Below are positions 55,311 to 64,000 of a stretch of 64,000 nt of DNA, in pieces. The stretch comes from Erinaceus europaeus (taxonomy: Eukaryota; Chordata; Mammalia; Eulipotyphla; Erinaceidae), in NCBI RefSeq assembly GCF_950295315.1, contig NC_080171.1, forward strand, positions 91,001,516 to 91,065,515. Direction: 5' to 3'. Position 1 is the stretch's first letter. Each line of letters starts with the position of its first letter. Both the position numbers and the translations under genes were made by a program. Under the pieces are notes generated by a model. The model did not search any database, was not told the DNA's origin, and saw only the letters and a program-made list of their open reading frames with translations.

Positions 55311-55489
55311 CGGGGATATACACTAAGAAAAAAAGAAAGTTTATGAAAATCTATTGCTTGACCAGACTGCCTCACAAGGGAGTAGAAGAAATAAATTGCA
55401 ACTGAGGGCAGGGATGGGAATGAGGGAGGCTTCTCCACTGCTTCTTTTGTTTCATCATTGGCATGCATTATCATTTAAAATGAATTTTC

Positions 55490-55650
55490 CTCAATATATA
55501 CATATATATTTGTCTATGCACACATATGAATACACAAGCACAAATATAGACATATAGATATAGACATACAGGCAGATACAGATTTAAACATAGATGATAT
55601 AGATATGACTATTGATATAGGCTGATATTTATGTAGATCAATATAGTTAA
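55490..55650. repeat. Imperfect (ATATAGA)/(GATA) rich tract
   Basis: Repeated ATAGATATAGACATACAGGC-like units in AT-rich context. A similar tract is at 55975-56045. Confidence 0.8.
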
Positions 55651-55671
55651 ATAGAAAATGATAATATATTA

Positions 55672-55872
55672 TGTGATCAGAGAAATAACTCAGCTGGCAG
55701 AACACAAAACTTAAATGCCGGAGACTCATGATTCAATCCCCAAAGTTCCATGTATCCAAGTAATGCTCTGGCTTCTCTCTCTCTCTCTCCCTCTCTCCCC
55801 CCTTTTTCTCATGCTCCCTAATAAAGTGAAAAAACTTCTCAAGGGAGATTGCTTAAATAAATGAAATTGCAT
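55672..55872 (+). mobile_element. SINE, sense
   Basis: GTGATCAGAGAAATAACTCA, GCTGGCAGAACACAAAACTT, GACTCATGATTCAATCCCCA, TC run 55776-55800, GCTCCCTAATAAAGTG. It splits the GATA-rich tract. Confidence 0.7.
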
Positions 55873-55974
55873 CTACATAATAAAGTAGCATTATGTACAC
55901 ATGCATGTATATAAATATATAATGCTAATATAAAATGAATAATAAATATTTTAAAAGAAATATATAATGGAAAT

Positions 55975-56045
55975 ATATCTATTTAGATACACATACAGAC
56001 ACAGATATATAGATACAGATACAGCTGATATATAGATATATGAAA
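55975..56045. repeat. GATA-rich imperfect repeat
   Basis: Continuation of the 55490 tract: ATAGATACAGATACAGCTGA and ATATATAGATATATG. Confidence 0.8.
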
Positions 56046-56299
56046 TTAAGTCTTATCTTTGAAAAGGTGTTCTATAATCCTTTTTATTCACACTGTGTTG
56101 TTTATTTCCACTTGAAATGTAGCAAAGATTTCTATTTGTTAATAGATATATGGATACATCTGCATTACAGGTATTCCAAGAATGTCCCTTTCCATCTGTG
56201 TGCCCCTCAAGAAGATGAGGCAATTTTCCCACCTCCTGGGGGATGGTGGAATTTCTGCTCATATCATCTGATTGTGTGAAATCCCTGGTGGTTTGTAAA

Positions 56300-56304
56300 A
56301 TATG

Positions 56305-56335
<31 letters not shown>

Positions 56336-56475
56336 AAGGATTTTATTTATTTATGAGAAAGGAGGAGAGAGGAAGAACCAGACATCACTCTGGCACATGT
56401 GCTGCCAGGGATCAAACTCAGGACCTCATACTTGAGAGTCCAAAGTTTTACCACTGTGCCACTTCCCGGACCACT
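56300..56475 (-). mobile_element. SINE, antisense, with (TC)n head
   Basis: TC run 56305-56334, ATTTTATTTATTTATGAGAA, CAGACATCACTCTGGCACAT, CAGGGATCAAACTCAGGACC, CACTGTGCCACTTCCCGGAC. Confidence 0.75.
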
Positions 56476-56592
56476 GTCCACATCTCTGTGATCCTCACAA
56501 CAACCCTTTAAGTAGAAGAATGCAGGTGTCATTCACCCCATTTTAGGTGGGTAACCCAGTCTAGGTCTGAATCTCAGACACATGCCTCATCT
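56476..56592 (-). mobile_element. MIR, antisense
   Basis: GATCCTCACAACAACCCTTT, AAGTAGAAGAATGCAGGTGT, CACCCCATTTTAGGTGGGTA. Confidence 0.75.
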
Positions 56593-56599
56593 ATGTGGC

Positions 56600-56912
56600 C
56601 AGGCTTTCTTCATTACACTCAGCCCTGGAGACTCAACCACTACCTGCCGCCTGAAATTCTTTCTGGCTCCCTCACTTTCTTCCCACAACCCCAAGCCTTG
56701 TCCCTCTGCCCTGTGTTCCCCCAGCCCCAGCACTTCACCCAACTGGTGACAGCTGTGCTTACATTCCTTGATCTGCCTCCCCTGCTCCAATGTGAGCCCC
56801 CTAAAAACCCACCTCCAAAATGTCTCTCTACCCTGTACTCAGTATCGTGGCTGGCAGCTAAGAGATGTTCAGCAAATGTTTGTCGGCTAAATGATTCATG
56901 GTATGATCATTC
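56600..56912 (+). mobile_element. L2 3' end, sense
   Basis: CCAATGTGAGCCCCCTAAAA, CTACCCTGTACTCAGTATCG, TGGCTGGCAGCTAAGAGATG, TTCAGCAAATGTTTGTCGGC, TAAATGA fit the L2 3' terminus. The 109-codon open frame across it is not a gene. Confidence 0.7.
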
Positions 56913-56919
56913 CCAAGAC

Positions 56920-57270
56920 TAGTGGCTTCATATGATTTGAGTTATTGCATTGTTTCTCCATCTAAAAGAAAAACTCCCAGATGACCCCTCGGCTGTATTC
57001 AGATATTGTAAATAATTGATCATCAAGATGAAACGTGCAAGTTGGCCGGAAACCAAGGAGCTTGTCAATATCTTGGGAATAAATCTCCATTCACAGTAGC
57101 CCAGTGCCTGTGCTGGCTTCTCAAGGCCATTAAACAATCACTGAGACTGGAAGTATTAGCTGGAACCAAGTGTTTGTGTTTGTTTGTTATCATTTCTTAG
57201 TAAAACTAATTAAGGAACTAATTGATTGTTTTGTTGTTCTACTAATTAACTCCATATGGTGCCCATTTCC
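56920..57270. other. Candidate conserved non-coding element
   Basis: Repeat-free, with homeodomain-type cores TAATTA (57207-57212, 57243-57248) and TAATTG (57219-57224) and unusual CpG-containing words (GATGAAACGTGCAAGTTGGC at 57027). No frame. Conservation inferred from texture only. Confidence 0.35.
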
Positions 57271-57589
57271 ATGGAGATAGACTATGAGTTATAGGAAGGA
57301 CTCTGATTTAACATGTCGTTTCTAGATTTGGGGACAATCCTTTAAAATTAAGTATCTTTTTCAATTTTGTTTCCCTTCACTGCAGCCATGTTTTGACCTT
57401 CCTGGGTCCTTGAGCTAGGGCCAATACGGGCTGCCAAGACTAATGGGGAAAGTGCCCAGAAAAAGGATATGAAAGGTATCAAGGCTAATCAGGTGGTAGA
57501 GAAACCCTGGGCTAAAATAAGTCCAAGTATTACAGAAGCTTCCTCTTCCACTATATGCTATAGACCTGACTCCATGCTAAACAGAGTAC

Positions 57590-57685
57590 ATATATTACTC
57601 CAAACCCTGTCATGGTCTAATGCCCTCATAAGTAGTCCTATTTTGCAAGAAAAGAAACTGAGTTCTCAGAGTCACTTGGAATAAG
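57590..57685 (-). mobile_element. MIR fragment, antisense
   Basis: CATAAGTAGTCCTATTTTGC, AAGAAAAGAAACTGAGTTCT, CAGAGTCACTTGGAATAAGG. Confidence 0.55.
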
Positions 57686-57689
57686 GCTA

Positions 57690-59185
57690 TCCAGCCCTAG
57701 CTCGGGAGGCAGGCTACAGAGCAGCAGCAGCTGTGTTTCTTTCCTCTCCTCTCCCAGGTCAACTAGGAATACCAAAGGAGACCACCTGGGACCACAACAA
57801 GACAGGATTAGAATGACTTCAGGAATCCACTAAATAACCAGTGAGTATAAACATGTGTGGCTCTTGGACAGAGAGGAACCTGGGGAGAGATTAAGTGGCT
57901 GCTAACAGTCTGGCAGTTTACCAGTTGAGACACCACCTCCAGTCTGTTTCACCAACAAAATGATGGCTGAAGGGAGGAGAAGAGTCCCCTAAGACTCACC
58001 AAATGCAACTGTGAGTTTCCATTGCTACTTCCCTCAGAGTCTGGAGCAGTCTAGTGCATAACCACTAGATTATCTCTGCCACACCCTGCTTTATCTCTAG
58101 GTCAGGAGACAGTGATTAAGCTAAGAAGCCTACTTAGAGTTTAAAAGTCCTCAGGGTCCCATAGCCTACAGGGAAGAAAATAAACAAAAAAGGGTTTTAA
58201 GCCACTGTGCTTCAACTCAGGGATTAAAATACTACTGAAACAACTGTCAATTTCCACAACTGTGAACACTTTAATTACCTTACTTAGACACAAGTCAATT
58301 CAGGCAAGAGTGATCAGTAATTTGAAAAGTACTGAGAGAGGGACCTCATAACATACTATAAAGAATGGTTAAACCAACAAGAAGAAATATTGGAGAAATG
58401 AACCAGGGCAAGAGTCCAGCTAAGAGATTAAGAGATACTGAAAACAACAACAGAGACCTATGGGATGACTTCAAAAGAAATAATATACGTATTATTGGCT
58501 TACCAGAGAAAGAGGAGGGGAAGAAAACATTCTTCAGGATATAATAGGTGAGAACTTCTCTAGTCTAGACAACATCAAAGACATAAAGGTTCAGAAATCC
58601 CAGAGGGTCCCAAATTAACCCAGATTTAAAGACATATCGTATTTAGAATGGAAAGGAATAAGGATAAAGAAAGGATCCTGAAGGCTGCAAGAGAAAAACA
58701 AAGAGTCACCTACAGAGGAAAACCCATAAGATTAGCAGCAGACTTCTCCACACAAACACTACAGGCCAGAAAAAAAAGGCAAGATATTTATAGAGTACTC
58801 AATGAGAAATGCTTTCAACCAAGACTACTGTATCTTGCTAGACTGTCATTCAGATTAGATGGAGGCATAAAAACCTTCTCAGACAAGCAACACTTGAAAG
58901 AATCAACTATCATCAAACCTGCCCTGAAAGAAGTTCTGAAAGGTCTCCTATAACAATCAGACCACCGTAATTATGCCATATATCAGAACACTAAAAATCT
59001 ACAATTATGGCATTAAAAATATCTTCAATCTAAAATAACAATAAATGCCAATGGCCTGAATTTACCTATTAAAAGGCACAGAGTAGGAAGATGGATTAGA
59101 AAACACAACCCAACAATATTCTGTCTACAGGAAACCCACCTAACTCAATAAGGATATCCAGCTCATTCATTCCATCTGTCATTTT
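57690..59185 (+). mobile_element. L1 5' portion, sense (leader-ORF1-start of ORF2)
   Basis: Leader from about 57690, ORF1 region 58390-58953, then ORF2 start: AATGCCAATGGCCTGAATTT (59045 on) and CAGGAAACCCACCTAACTCA (59129, the endonuclease QETH motif). It stops at about 59185, so most of ORF2 and the 3' end are missing. Frames are broken in the coiled-coil part. The left boundary is uncertain. Confidence 0.8.
58648..58953 (+). pseudogene. L1 ORF1p C-terminal domain
   Basis: 101 open codons ending at the natural ORF1p stop: KDKERILKAAREKQRVTYRG, DFSTQTLQARKKRQDIYRVL, PRLLYLARLSFRLDGGIKTF and PALKEVLKGLL. ORF1p packages L1 RNA. The usual protein is about 330-380 residues; the N-terminal coiled coil is out of frame upstream. 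The start at 58648 is an internal Met. Confidence 0.88.
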
Positions 59186-59189
59186 TTAA

Positions 59190-59330
59190 GATTTTTAAAA
59201 ATATTTATTTTTACCAGAGCACTATTTAGATCTGTCTTATGGTGGTGTGGTGAACTGAACCTGGGACCTCAGAGCCTCAAACATAGAAGTTTTGTTTTTT
59301 TCTTTTCATAACCAATTGCTATCTCTCATG
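59190..59330 (-). mobile_element. Second-type SINE fragment, antisense
   Basis: TTTTTACCAGAGCACTATTT, CTTATGGTGGTGTGGTGAAC, TGAACCTGGGACCTCAGAGC, ATTGCTATCTCTC. Confidence 0.7.
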
Positions 59331-59465
59331 TCCTAGATTTATTTATTAGAGAGAGAGAGAGAGAGAGAGAGAGAACAGAATAACACTTTGGCACAAATTC
59401 TGAGATCAAACTCAGGACCTTATGCTTAGTTGAAGTCAATGCTCCAGTTGCTGGTCAACTTTGTA
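59331..59465 (-). mobile_element. SINE fragment, antisense, with (GA)n
   Basis: GATTTATTTATTAGAGAGAG, (GA)n 59348-59372, GAACAGAATAACACTTTGGC, GAGATCAAACTCAGGACCTT. Confidence 0.65.
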
Positions 59466-59514
59466 AGTTGTTCATTTAATTGTTCAACAAAAGCTTCTTT
59501 CTTTCTTTCTTATT

Positions 59515-59660
59515 TTTTTTACATCACAGAGGCTTCAGCATGGACTGATATTTTTCAGAGATAAGGAAAAAGAGAAGGAGACAGATCCATGCTCAAACTT
59601 GAGTCTTACATGTGGCTAAGCTGGTGCACTATCAGATGAGCTATTTTGCCTGCCCTCAGT
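59515..59660 (-). mobile_element. Degraded SINE, antisense
   Basis: TTTTTTTTACATCACAGAGG, GAGAAGGAGACAGATCCATG, CTCAAACTTGAGTCTTACAT, GCTGGTGCACTATCAG. Confidence 0.55.
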
Positions 59661-59689
59661 TAATAAATATTTATTACCCTCTAAAGGCA

Positions 59690-60000
59690 CAGCACAGTTC
59701 CAATCTGTGAAAATGACTCTGAGTTAGATTTCACTCTTATTCACACAAAACCTATTTTCTATAATGGGGAGACAGATAATATAGAAGAAAACCATGTCAT
59801 TTAAGATAAAACAAAGATAAGGAAAATAAATAAATACAGATGGTTAGAGAAAATGAGAGTAATGCTATTTAAAAATCATTTCAGTAAGGAAAATATTGGT
59901 GAACAGGTGACATTTGAGCTGGAATCTGGAAGAGAAGAAAGAACAAGCCATGTGACTATCTCAGATGAAAACTTTCTGGTAAAAAAAAAGAACAGTAAAT
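59690..60000 (+). mobile_element. Ancient mammalian interspersed repeat, family unassigned
   Basis: GGGGAGACAGATAATATAGA and GGTGAACAGGTGACATTTGAGC with TGGAATCTGGAAG are familiar ancient-repeat words. I could not place the family. Confidence 0.4.
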
Positions 60001-60594
60001 AAAACATCACTGAGGCAGGATGGAGTTTTATATTCCTAGGAACCAGAAGTCCAGATTGTGGGGCCCAGAGAAAGAAAGAAAGGAGAGGTAAGGTCAGGTC
60101 AGGAGAAAAAACAGGCCCTGACATCAAGGGAGACATGAAGATCCTTCATCAAGATCCTGTCCTCCTGACTGACTTGTCCAAAGTCAAATAGCAAAATATC
60201 TGTCAACCTTTCTTGACTACCTAAACTATAGGTCAGGTTAAGGTTCAGGAAACACCAATGTTCCGTCGTCTGACCACTGTTGTTGAGCTGGACAGTCATC
60301 TGTTTTAGTCAACAGGTTGCCAAAGGCGTGATGTGAGCAGAAGACTTACACAACTTGGGTTGATTGGCTGGGATCTTTTGCTCTGAGCATTTGTCATGAG
60401 ACAGGTTCCTAAGTAGCTATGGTTCTTCAGGCTTTTCCCCAAAGTAAACCCGTAGTCTAAAGCCAAGTGCCACTGAGTACTGTTTGAAAGAGAACCATAC
60501 AGCAAAGCCCATCCCATAGAAACTATGCCACAGTTGATCTGTGAGTCTCAGAACAAGTTCTTGACCAAAACTACTGAGATTTATGGATACTTGT
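60001..60594. other. Unassigned sequence
   Basis: No exon or repeat recognised. Minus-strand open frames (60099-60517) are not protein-like. Confidence 0.4.
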
Positions 60595-60608
60595 TACACA
60601 GTATTTTT

Positions 60609-60904
60609 TTTTAAATTTTTTAAATATTTTATTTATTTATTTTCTCTTGTCCTTGTTGTTTTTCATTGTTGTTGTAGTTATTATTGTTATTGATGTTGTC
60701 GTTGTTAGATAGGACAGAGAGAAATGGAGAGAGGAGGGGAAGACAGAGAGGGGCAGAGAAAGATAGACACCTGCAGACCTGATTCACCACTTGTGAAGCG
60801 ACTCCCCCACAGGTGGGGAGCCGGGGGCTTGAACCGGGATCCTTATGCCGACCTTGTGCTTTGCGCCACCTGCACTTAACCCGCTGAGCTACAGCCCGAC
60901 TCCC
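60609..60904 (-). mobile_element. ERI-type SINE, antisense, perfect 14-bp target duplication
   Basis: Target duplication TACACAGTATTTTT at 60595-60608 and 60905-60918. Includes GTCGTTGTTAGATAGGACAG, GAAGCGACTCCCCCACAGGT, GGGGCTTGAACCGGGATCC and GCTACAGCCCGACTCCC. Near full length and little diverged, so young. Confidence 0.95.
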
Positions 60905-60918
60905 TACACAGTATTTTT

Positions 60919-61224
60919 ATAGCAATAGCTAGTCAGTTTACCTGCTCCATGAAAACCCTTAGGTAGAAATTTTAGTCCTTTTTATCTTTTTATTATGTTT
61001 TATTTTATCTCTGTATTGTGTTGAGAAAATGCTATTTTAGAAGACTATTGTTTCATAGGTACAATTTCCAAATCTCCTCCAAATATGTGTTAATATACCC
61101 TACCCCTCACCCAAAAGCCACACTCTCACCATTGCAGTCCACTGTAATAATATCACTTTTAATAATATGACTGACTTGCAATAGACACATCTGACCAAGG
61201 ATATAACATAGTTGTTATACAAAA
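60919..61224. other. Unassigned sequence, possibly old L1 antisense
   Basis: T-rich start and AATTTCCAAATCTCCTCC / CAATAGACACATCTG words recall antisense L1 3' sequence, not certain. A15 run at 61220. Confidence 0.3.
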
Positions 61225-61377
61225 AAAAAAAAAAACTTCAATAGGTGTTGTAGATAGCATAATAGTCATGCAAACAGGCTCTCATGCCTGAGGCTCCAAA
61301 GTCCCAGGTTCAGGCCCCTGCACCACCATAAACCAGAGCTGAGCAGTGCTCTGGTAAAAATAAATAAATAAATAAAT
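61225..61377 (+). mobile_element. Second-type hedgehog SINE, sense
   Basis: GTGTTGTAGATAGCATAATA, CTCATGCCTGAGGCTCCAAA, CAGGTTCAGGCCCCTGCACC, AAACCAGAGCTGAGCAGTGC, then (AAAT)n. Confidence 0.85.
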
Positions 61378-61385
61378 AACTTCTG

Positions 61386-61640
61386 TGGGAGTCAGGCAGT
61401 AGCACAGCAGCTTAAGCACATGTGGCGTAAAGTGCAAGGACCGGCATAAGGATCCTGGTTCAAGCCCCCGGCTCTCTACCTGCAGGAGATGTGCTTCACT
61501 TTCACATCTTTCTCTCCCCCTCTCTTTCTTCTCCTCCTCTCTCCATTTCTCTCCGTCCTATCCAACAATAACAACAATAATAACTACAACAACAAAACAA
61601 CAAGGGCAACAAAAGGGAATAAATAAATATTAAAAAAAAA
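61386..61640 (+). mobile_element. ERI-type SINE, sense
   Basis: GGGAGTCAGGCAGTAGCACA, GCAAGGACCGGCATAAGGAT, CCTGGTTCAAGCCCCCGGCT (B box), GTCCTATCCAACAATAACAA, AACAAGGGCAACAAAAGGGA and A tail. Lies between two second-type SINE copies. Confidence 0.9.
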
Positions 61641-61740
61641 CTTTTATGTCTGAGACTTTGAGGTCCCAGGTTCAATCCCCTGCACCACCACAACCCAGAG
61701 ATTAGCAGTGCTTGGATAAAAATAAAAATTAAAAATCACT
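61641..61740 (+). mobile_element. Second-type SINE, sense, 5'-truncated
   Basis: CTTTTATGTCTGAGACTTTG, AGGTCCCAGGTTCAATCCCC, TGCACCACCACAACCCAGAG, ending AAAAATAAAAATTAAAAATC. Confidence 0.75.
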
Positions 61741-62094
61741 TTTAAGGTCATAATTAGATTAAATTAATTCAAAAATTTAGTGCTTTCATACTGATTGGTA
61801 ATTGTGTGATTATAAATTGTAAGGGAAATCGTTGCTTTTAACTTAACACACAAAATAGCTTATAAAAGTCAGATGTCTGGAGTTCAAATTCTTATTTTGT
61901 CACTCAAAAACTAATTTTGAAAAAGAGTTGCAGCCTCTGAGGCCATCTGTCATCTCTGTAGAGAAAGCAGTGTCCACAACCCAGTGAGATTTTTAGAAAG
62001 CTTTTAATAAAAATGACCAGCATGATTTCAGTTGTGTGGTCCTTCAGATGTGACCTTTTTCAGATGAAGGTGTGTATTAAAAGGGGACCAGGAT
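61741..62094. other. Unassigned sequence
   Basis: Nothing recognised. Confidence 0.45.
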
Positions 62095-62372
62095 GTGACA
62101 CACCTGGTTAAATGCACATAGTACAAATTGCAAGGACCTATGCAAGGATCTTGGTTTGAGCCCCTGCCCCTCACCTACAGGGAGGACATTTCAGAAGTGC
62201 TGAAGCAGGTCTACAGGTGTCTCTCAGTCTCTCAGGGGTCTATATCCCCCTCCCCTCTCATTTTCTCTCTATCTTATCTAATAAAATGGCCACAAGAAGC
62301 TCTGGATTAATAGTGCCGGCACCAAGCCCCAGCAATAACCCCAGAGGCAAAAAACAAAAAAGCAATCTGTAT
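62095..62372 (+). mobile_element. SINE with long-type end, sense
   Basis: CAAGGACCTATGCAAGGATC, TTGGTTTGAGCCCCTGCCCC (B-box region), GCTGAAGCAGGTCTACAGGT, CTTATCTAATAAAATGGCCA, GGCACCAAGCCCCAGCAATA, ACCCCAGAGGCAAAAA. Confidence 0.85.
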
Positions 62373-62829
62373 TAAACATGTGTGAGGAAGACTCCATATA
62401 AGATGAGGAAGAGGAATTCAAATTCTGTTAATTCTATTGCACCTCCAGCTGCTCTTCACTTGGTGGTTTCCTGAAAAGGAAACAGCGCACAAAGTATCCC
62501 ACTGAAGAATTAAGTAACAGCTGTATTAACAGAAAAGCAGAAACCAGGCAGTCCCCAAAGCCAGGCATTGGTATCAAAGCTGAATTTAAAACAGAGGATG
62601 AGGCCAGAAAGCTAAGAAGGCTTCTGCTTCCTCCACCTGGGCCTCCCCCCAAATAGCCTCAAGGAGGGGAGAAATCCATTTGTGTCTCCCATGCTGCAGA
62701 CTGAAGCATGAGTTGATGGAAAGGAGGGTTTGGATGAGCCTTTAGCCTTCAAAGTCATGCTTCTTCAATTCCATCGACACAAAAGGAGTTACTATGTGGA
62801 GGGTTCATGGCCTGGCCATACAAAGATTA
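62373..62829. other. Unassigned sequence
   Basis: Repeat-poor. Minus-strand frame 62434-62652 is not a recognised protein. Confidence 0.4.
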
Positions 62830-63060
62830 TAGCGAGTGACTCCTAAGTGGAAAAGAAAACAAGGCTAACAGTGTTCCCCGGGATGGGGAGAATTTAGTGG
62901 AATGGGAGTTCCAAAGTCCGCAGCCACAAACTGAATTAAAATTTGTATCTCTAGTGAGAGGTAAAAATGTACCTCCCTTCTCTCCCAACAAATTAAATTG
63001 TCCGAAATCGAACATGACGACCCCCTAAATGATTGCTTTTGTGGGAGTGTGTTTCCACAA
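62830..63060. other. Candidate conserved non-coding segment
   Basis: Repeat-free with CpGs kept (TTGTCCGAAATCGAACATGA, 62998 on) and AATTAAATT cores. No coding frame matches a known protein. Confidence 0.25.
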
Positions 63061-63599
63061 GGAGAATGTTCAGAATAGTGAGGTGATAGCTCCACTTCAC
63101 TTTGGAGCACTGCATCTTGGTCTGGGTTCCATGTTTTCCAGTGGATATTAATACCCTCCAGGTATTGAATAATCCTCTCTTGAGGATACAGAGAGATCAA
63201 GTAACTCCCAAATTTACCCACTTTAAAATGACAGAGTAAAAATCTGAACCCAGTTCTACTTGGCCCCAGAATTTGAACTCTTGGTGTTTCTATGCAATGA
63301 TTGTAGTCAAGGGCAGGCTAATGTATGGCAGACACTCCCTCTAGAATAAAGTTTAACCATAGCGAAGTATCAGTCAAATAGCAGCTACCTAGGCCTTTCC
63401 GTGTGTCAAAATATTGTTCTAGGGTATAACTGTGAGCATGACAAACAGGATTCCTGCTTTCTATGTGCTTAGTTACCTGGAGTGAAACAGATAGGAGGCA
63501 GGAGAAAGGGAATAACTTTTAGCATCTATTTTCTCAGTAACAACTGAATAGATAGTACATTATTATCACTCACAACTAATTTATGCTATAACTACAAGT
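63061..63599. other. Unassigned sequence with MIR-like remnant
   Basis: 63220-63290 may be antisense MIR. 63420-63500 shows the same unassigned ancient-repeat flavour as 59690. Confidence 0.35.
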
Positions 63600-64000
63600 T
63601 GACACCTTTAATTGCATCAATCTATTTTTCCCTGTCATCTCTGACTCTGCCAACTATTGATCTAGTCTCTGTATATTTTTTGTAGTTATGAACTTGGATA
63701 TTTTTGTTTGCTTGCTAACTTGTTTTTAGGTTCTTCATCTAAGTAAGTTCATACTATATTTGTCTTTCTCTAAATAATTTCATTAGCTTAATTACATCAA
63801 GGTCCATTCATGATGCAGATGGAAGGACTTCCTTCTTTTTGTAGCTAAATAATATTTCATTGCATATATGTAAGCACATATTCTTTATCTGCTCACACAA
63901 CAATGAACACAGGTTGTTTCCAAGTTTTGACTATTTTGATTAATGTTGCATTGAACATATAGGCATGTATATATATTAATGTCTTCATTTTCACCAGATA
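63600..64000 (-). mobile_element. Ancient L1 3' part, antisense, runs off window
   Basis: CATCAAGGTCCATTCATGAT, TTGTAGCTAAATAATATTTC, ATTGCATATATGTAAGCACA, CAATGAACACAGGTTGTTTC, TTTGATTAATGTTGCATTGA: antisense of L1 ORF2 3' sequence. No open frame. Confidence 0.75.

Noticed and set aside
55241..56045. CRISPR-like or regulatory repeat array
   Set aside because: Simple GT and GATA-type repeats without regular spacers.
56593..56922. 109-codon open frame
   Set aside because: Lies on an L2 3' end with proline-rich low-complexity translation.

Overview
The window is mammalian genomic DNA, almost certainly from a hedgehog (Erinaceus europaeus or a close erinaceid). Three things point there. There are many copies of a tRNA-derived SINE with the ERI-type layout (A box, B box, pyrimidine-rich middle, ACAACAATAATAACTACAAC-like body, A-rich tail). 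There is a long L1 3' tail family. There is also a Vingi non-LTR retrotransposon, a clade which, as I recall the literature (Kojima, Kapitonov and Jurka, 2011), is confined to hedgehogs among the mammals examined. Identifications are from reading the sequence and from memory; no database was searched.

I found no host protein-coding exon, rRNA, tRNA gene, CRISPR array or bacterial-type operon. Every open frame whose product I recognise belongs to a retroelement: L1 ORF1p or ORF2p fragments and the Vingi endonuclease/reverse transcriptase. The region therefore reads as intergenic or intronic, layered with repeats of several ages. The oldest are MIR, L2, MaLR-like LTRs and ancient L1. Above them lie hedgehog SINEs, L1 and ERV insertions. 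The Vingi pair looks young.

Layout: 1-8.2 kb, SINEs, one MaLR-like LTR and an ancient L1. 8.23-9.39 kb, a collapsed ERV2/ERVK-like provirus (complete 5' LTR, short leader, truncated 3' LTR) framed by a perfect 6-bp target duplication. 9.4-18.5 kb, mostly unassigned sequence with MIRs, an 86-bp tandem duplication and a few SINEs. 18.5-23.9 kb, two L1 3' tails flanking the Vingi locus. 24.3-25.2 kb, an antisense L1 with a 16-bp target duplication. 25-35 kb, SINE/MIR territory with a self-nested L1 tail. 35-43 kb, antisense L1 pieces, a solo-LTR candidate and an L1 5' fragment. 43-57 kb, sparse L2/MIR/SINE with possible conserved non-coding stretches. 57-59 kb, a sense L1 5' fragment. 59-64 kb, SINE clusters and the edge of another old L1.

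The most notable locus is 19342-22874. A near full-length autonomous Vingi (endonuclease, reverse transcriptase and C-terminal Cys/His cluster all legible, broken mainly by small indels) lies tail-to-tail with an internally deleted Vingi derivative in the opposite orientation. The two share a 121-nt 5' end as outer inverted arms with about two mismatches. The autonomous copy has lost its own 3' end exactly at the junction. The family is described, so the novelty is the locus architecture rather than a new system.
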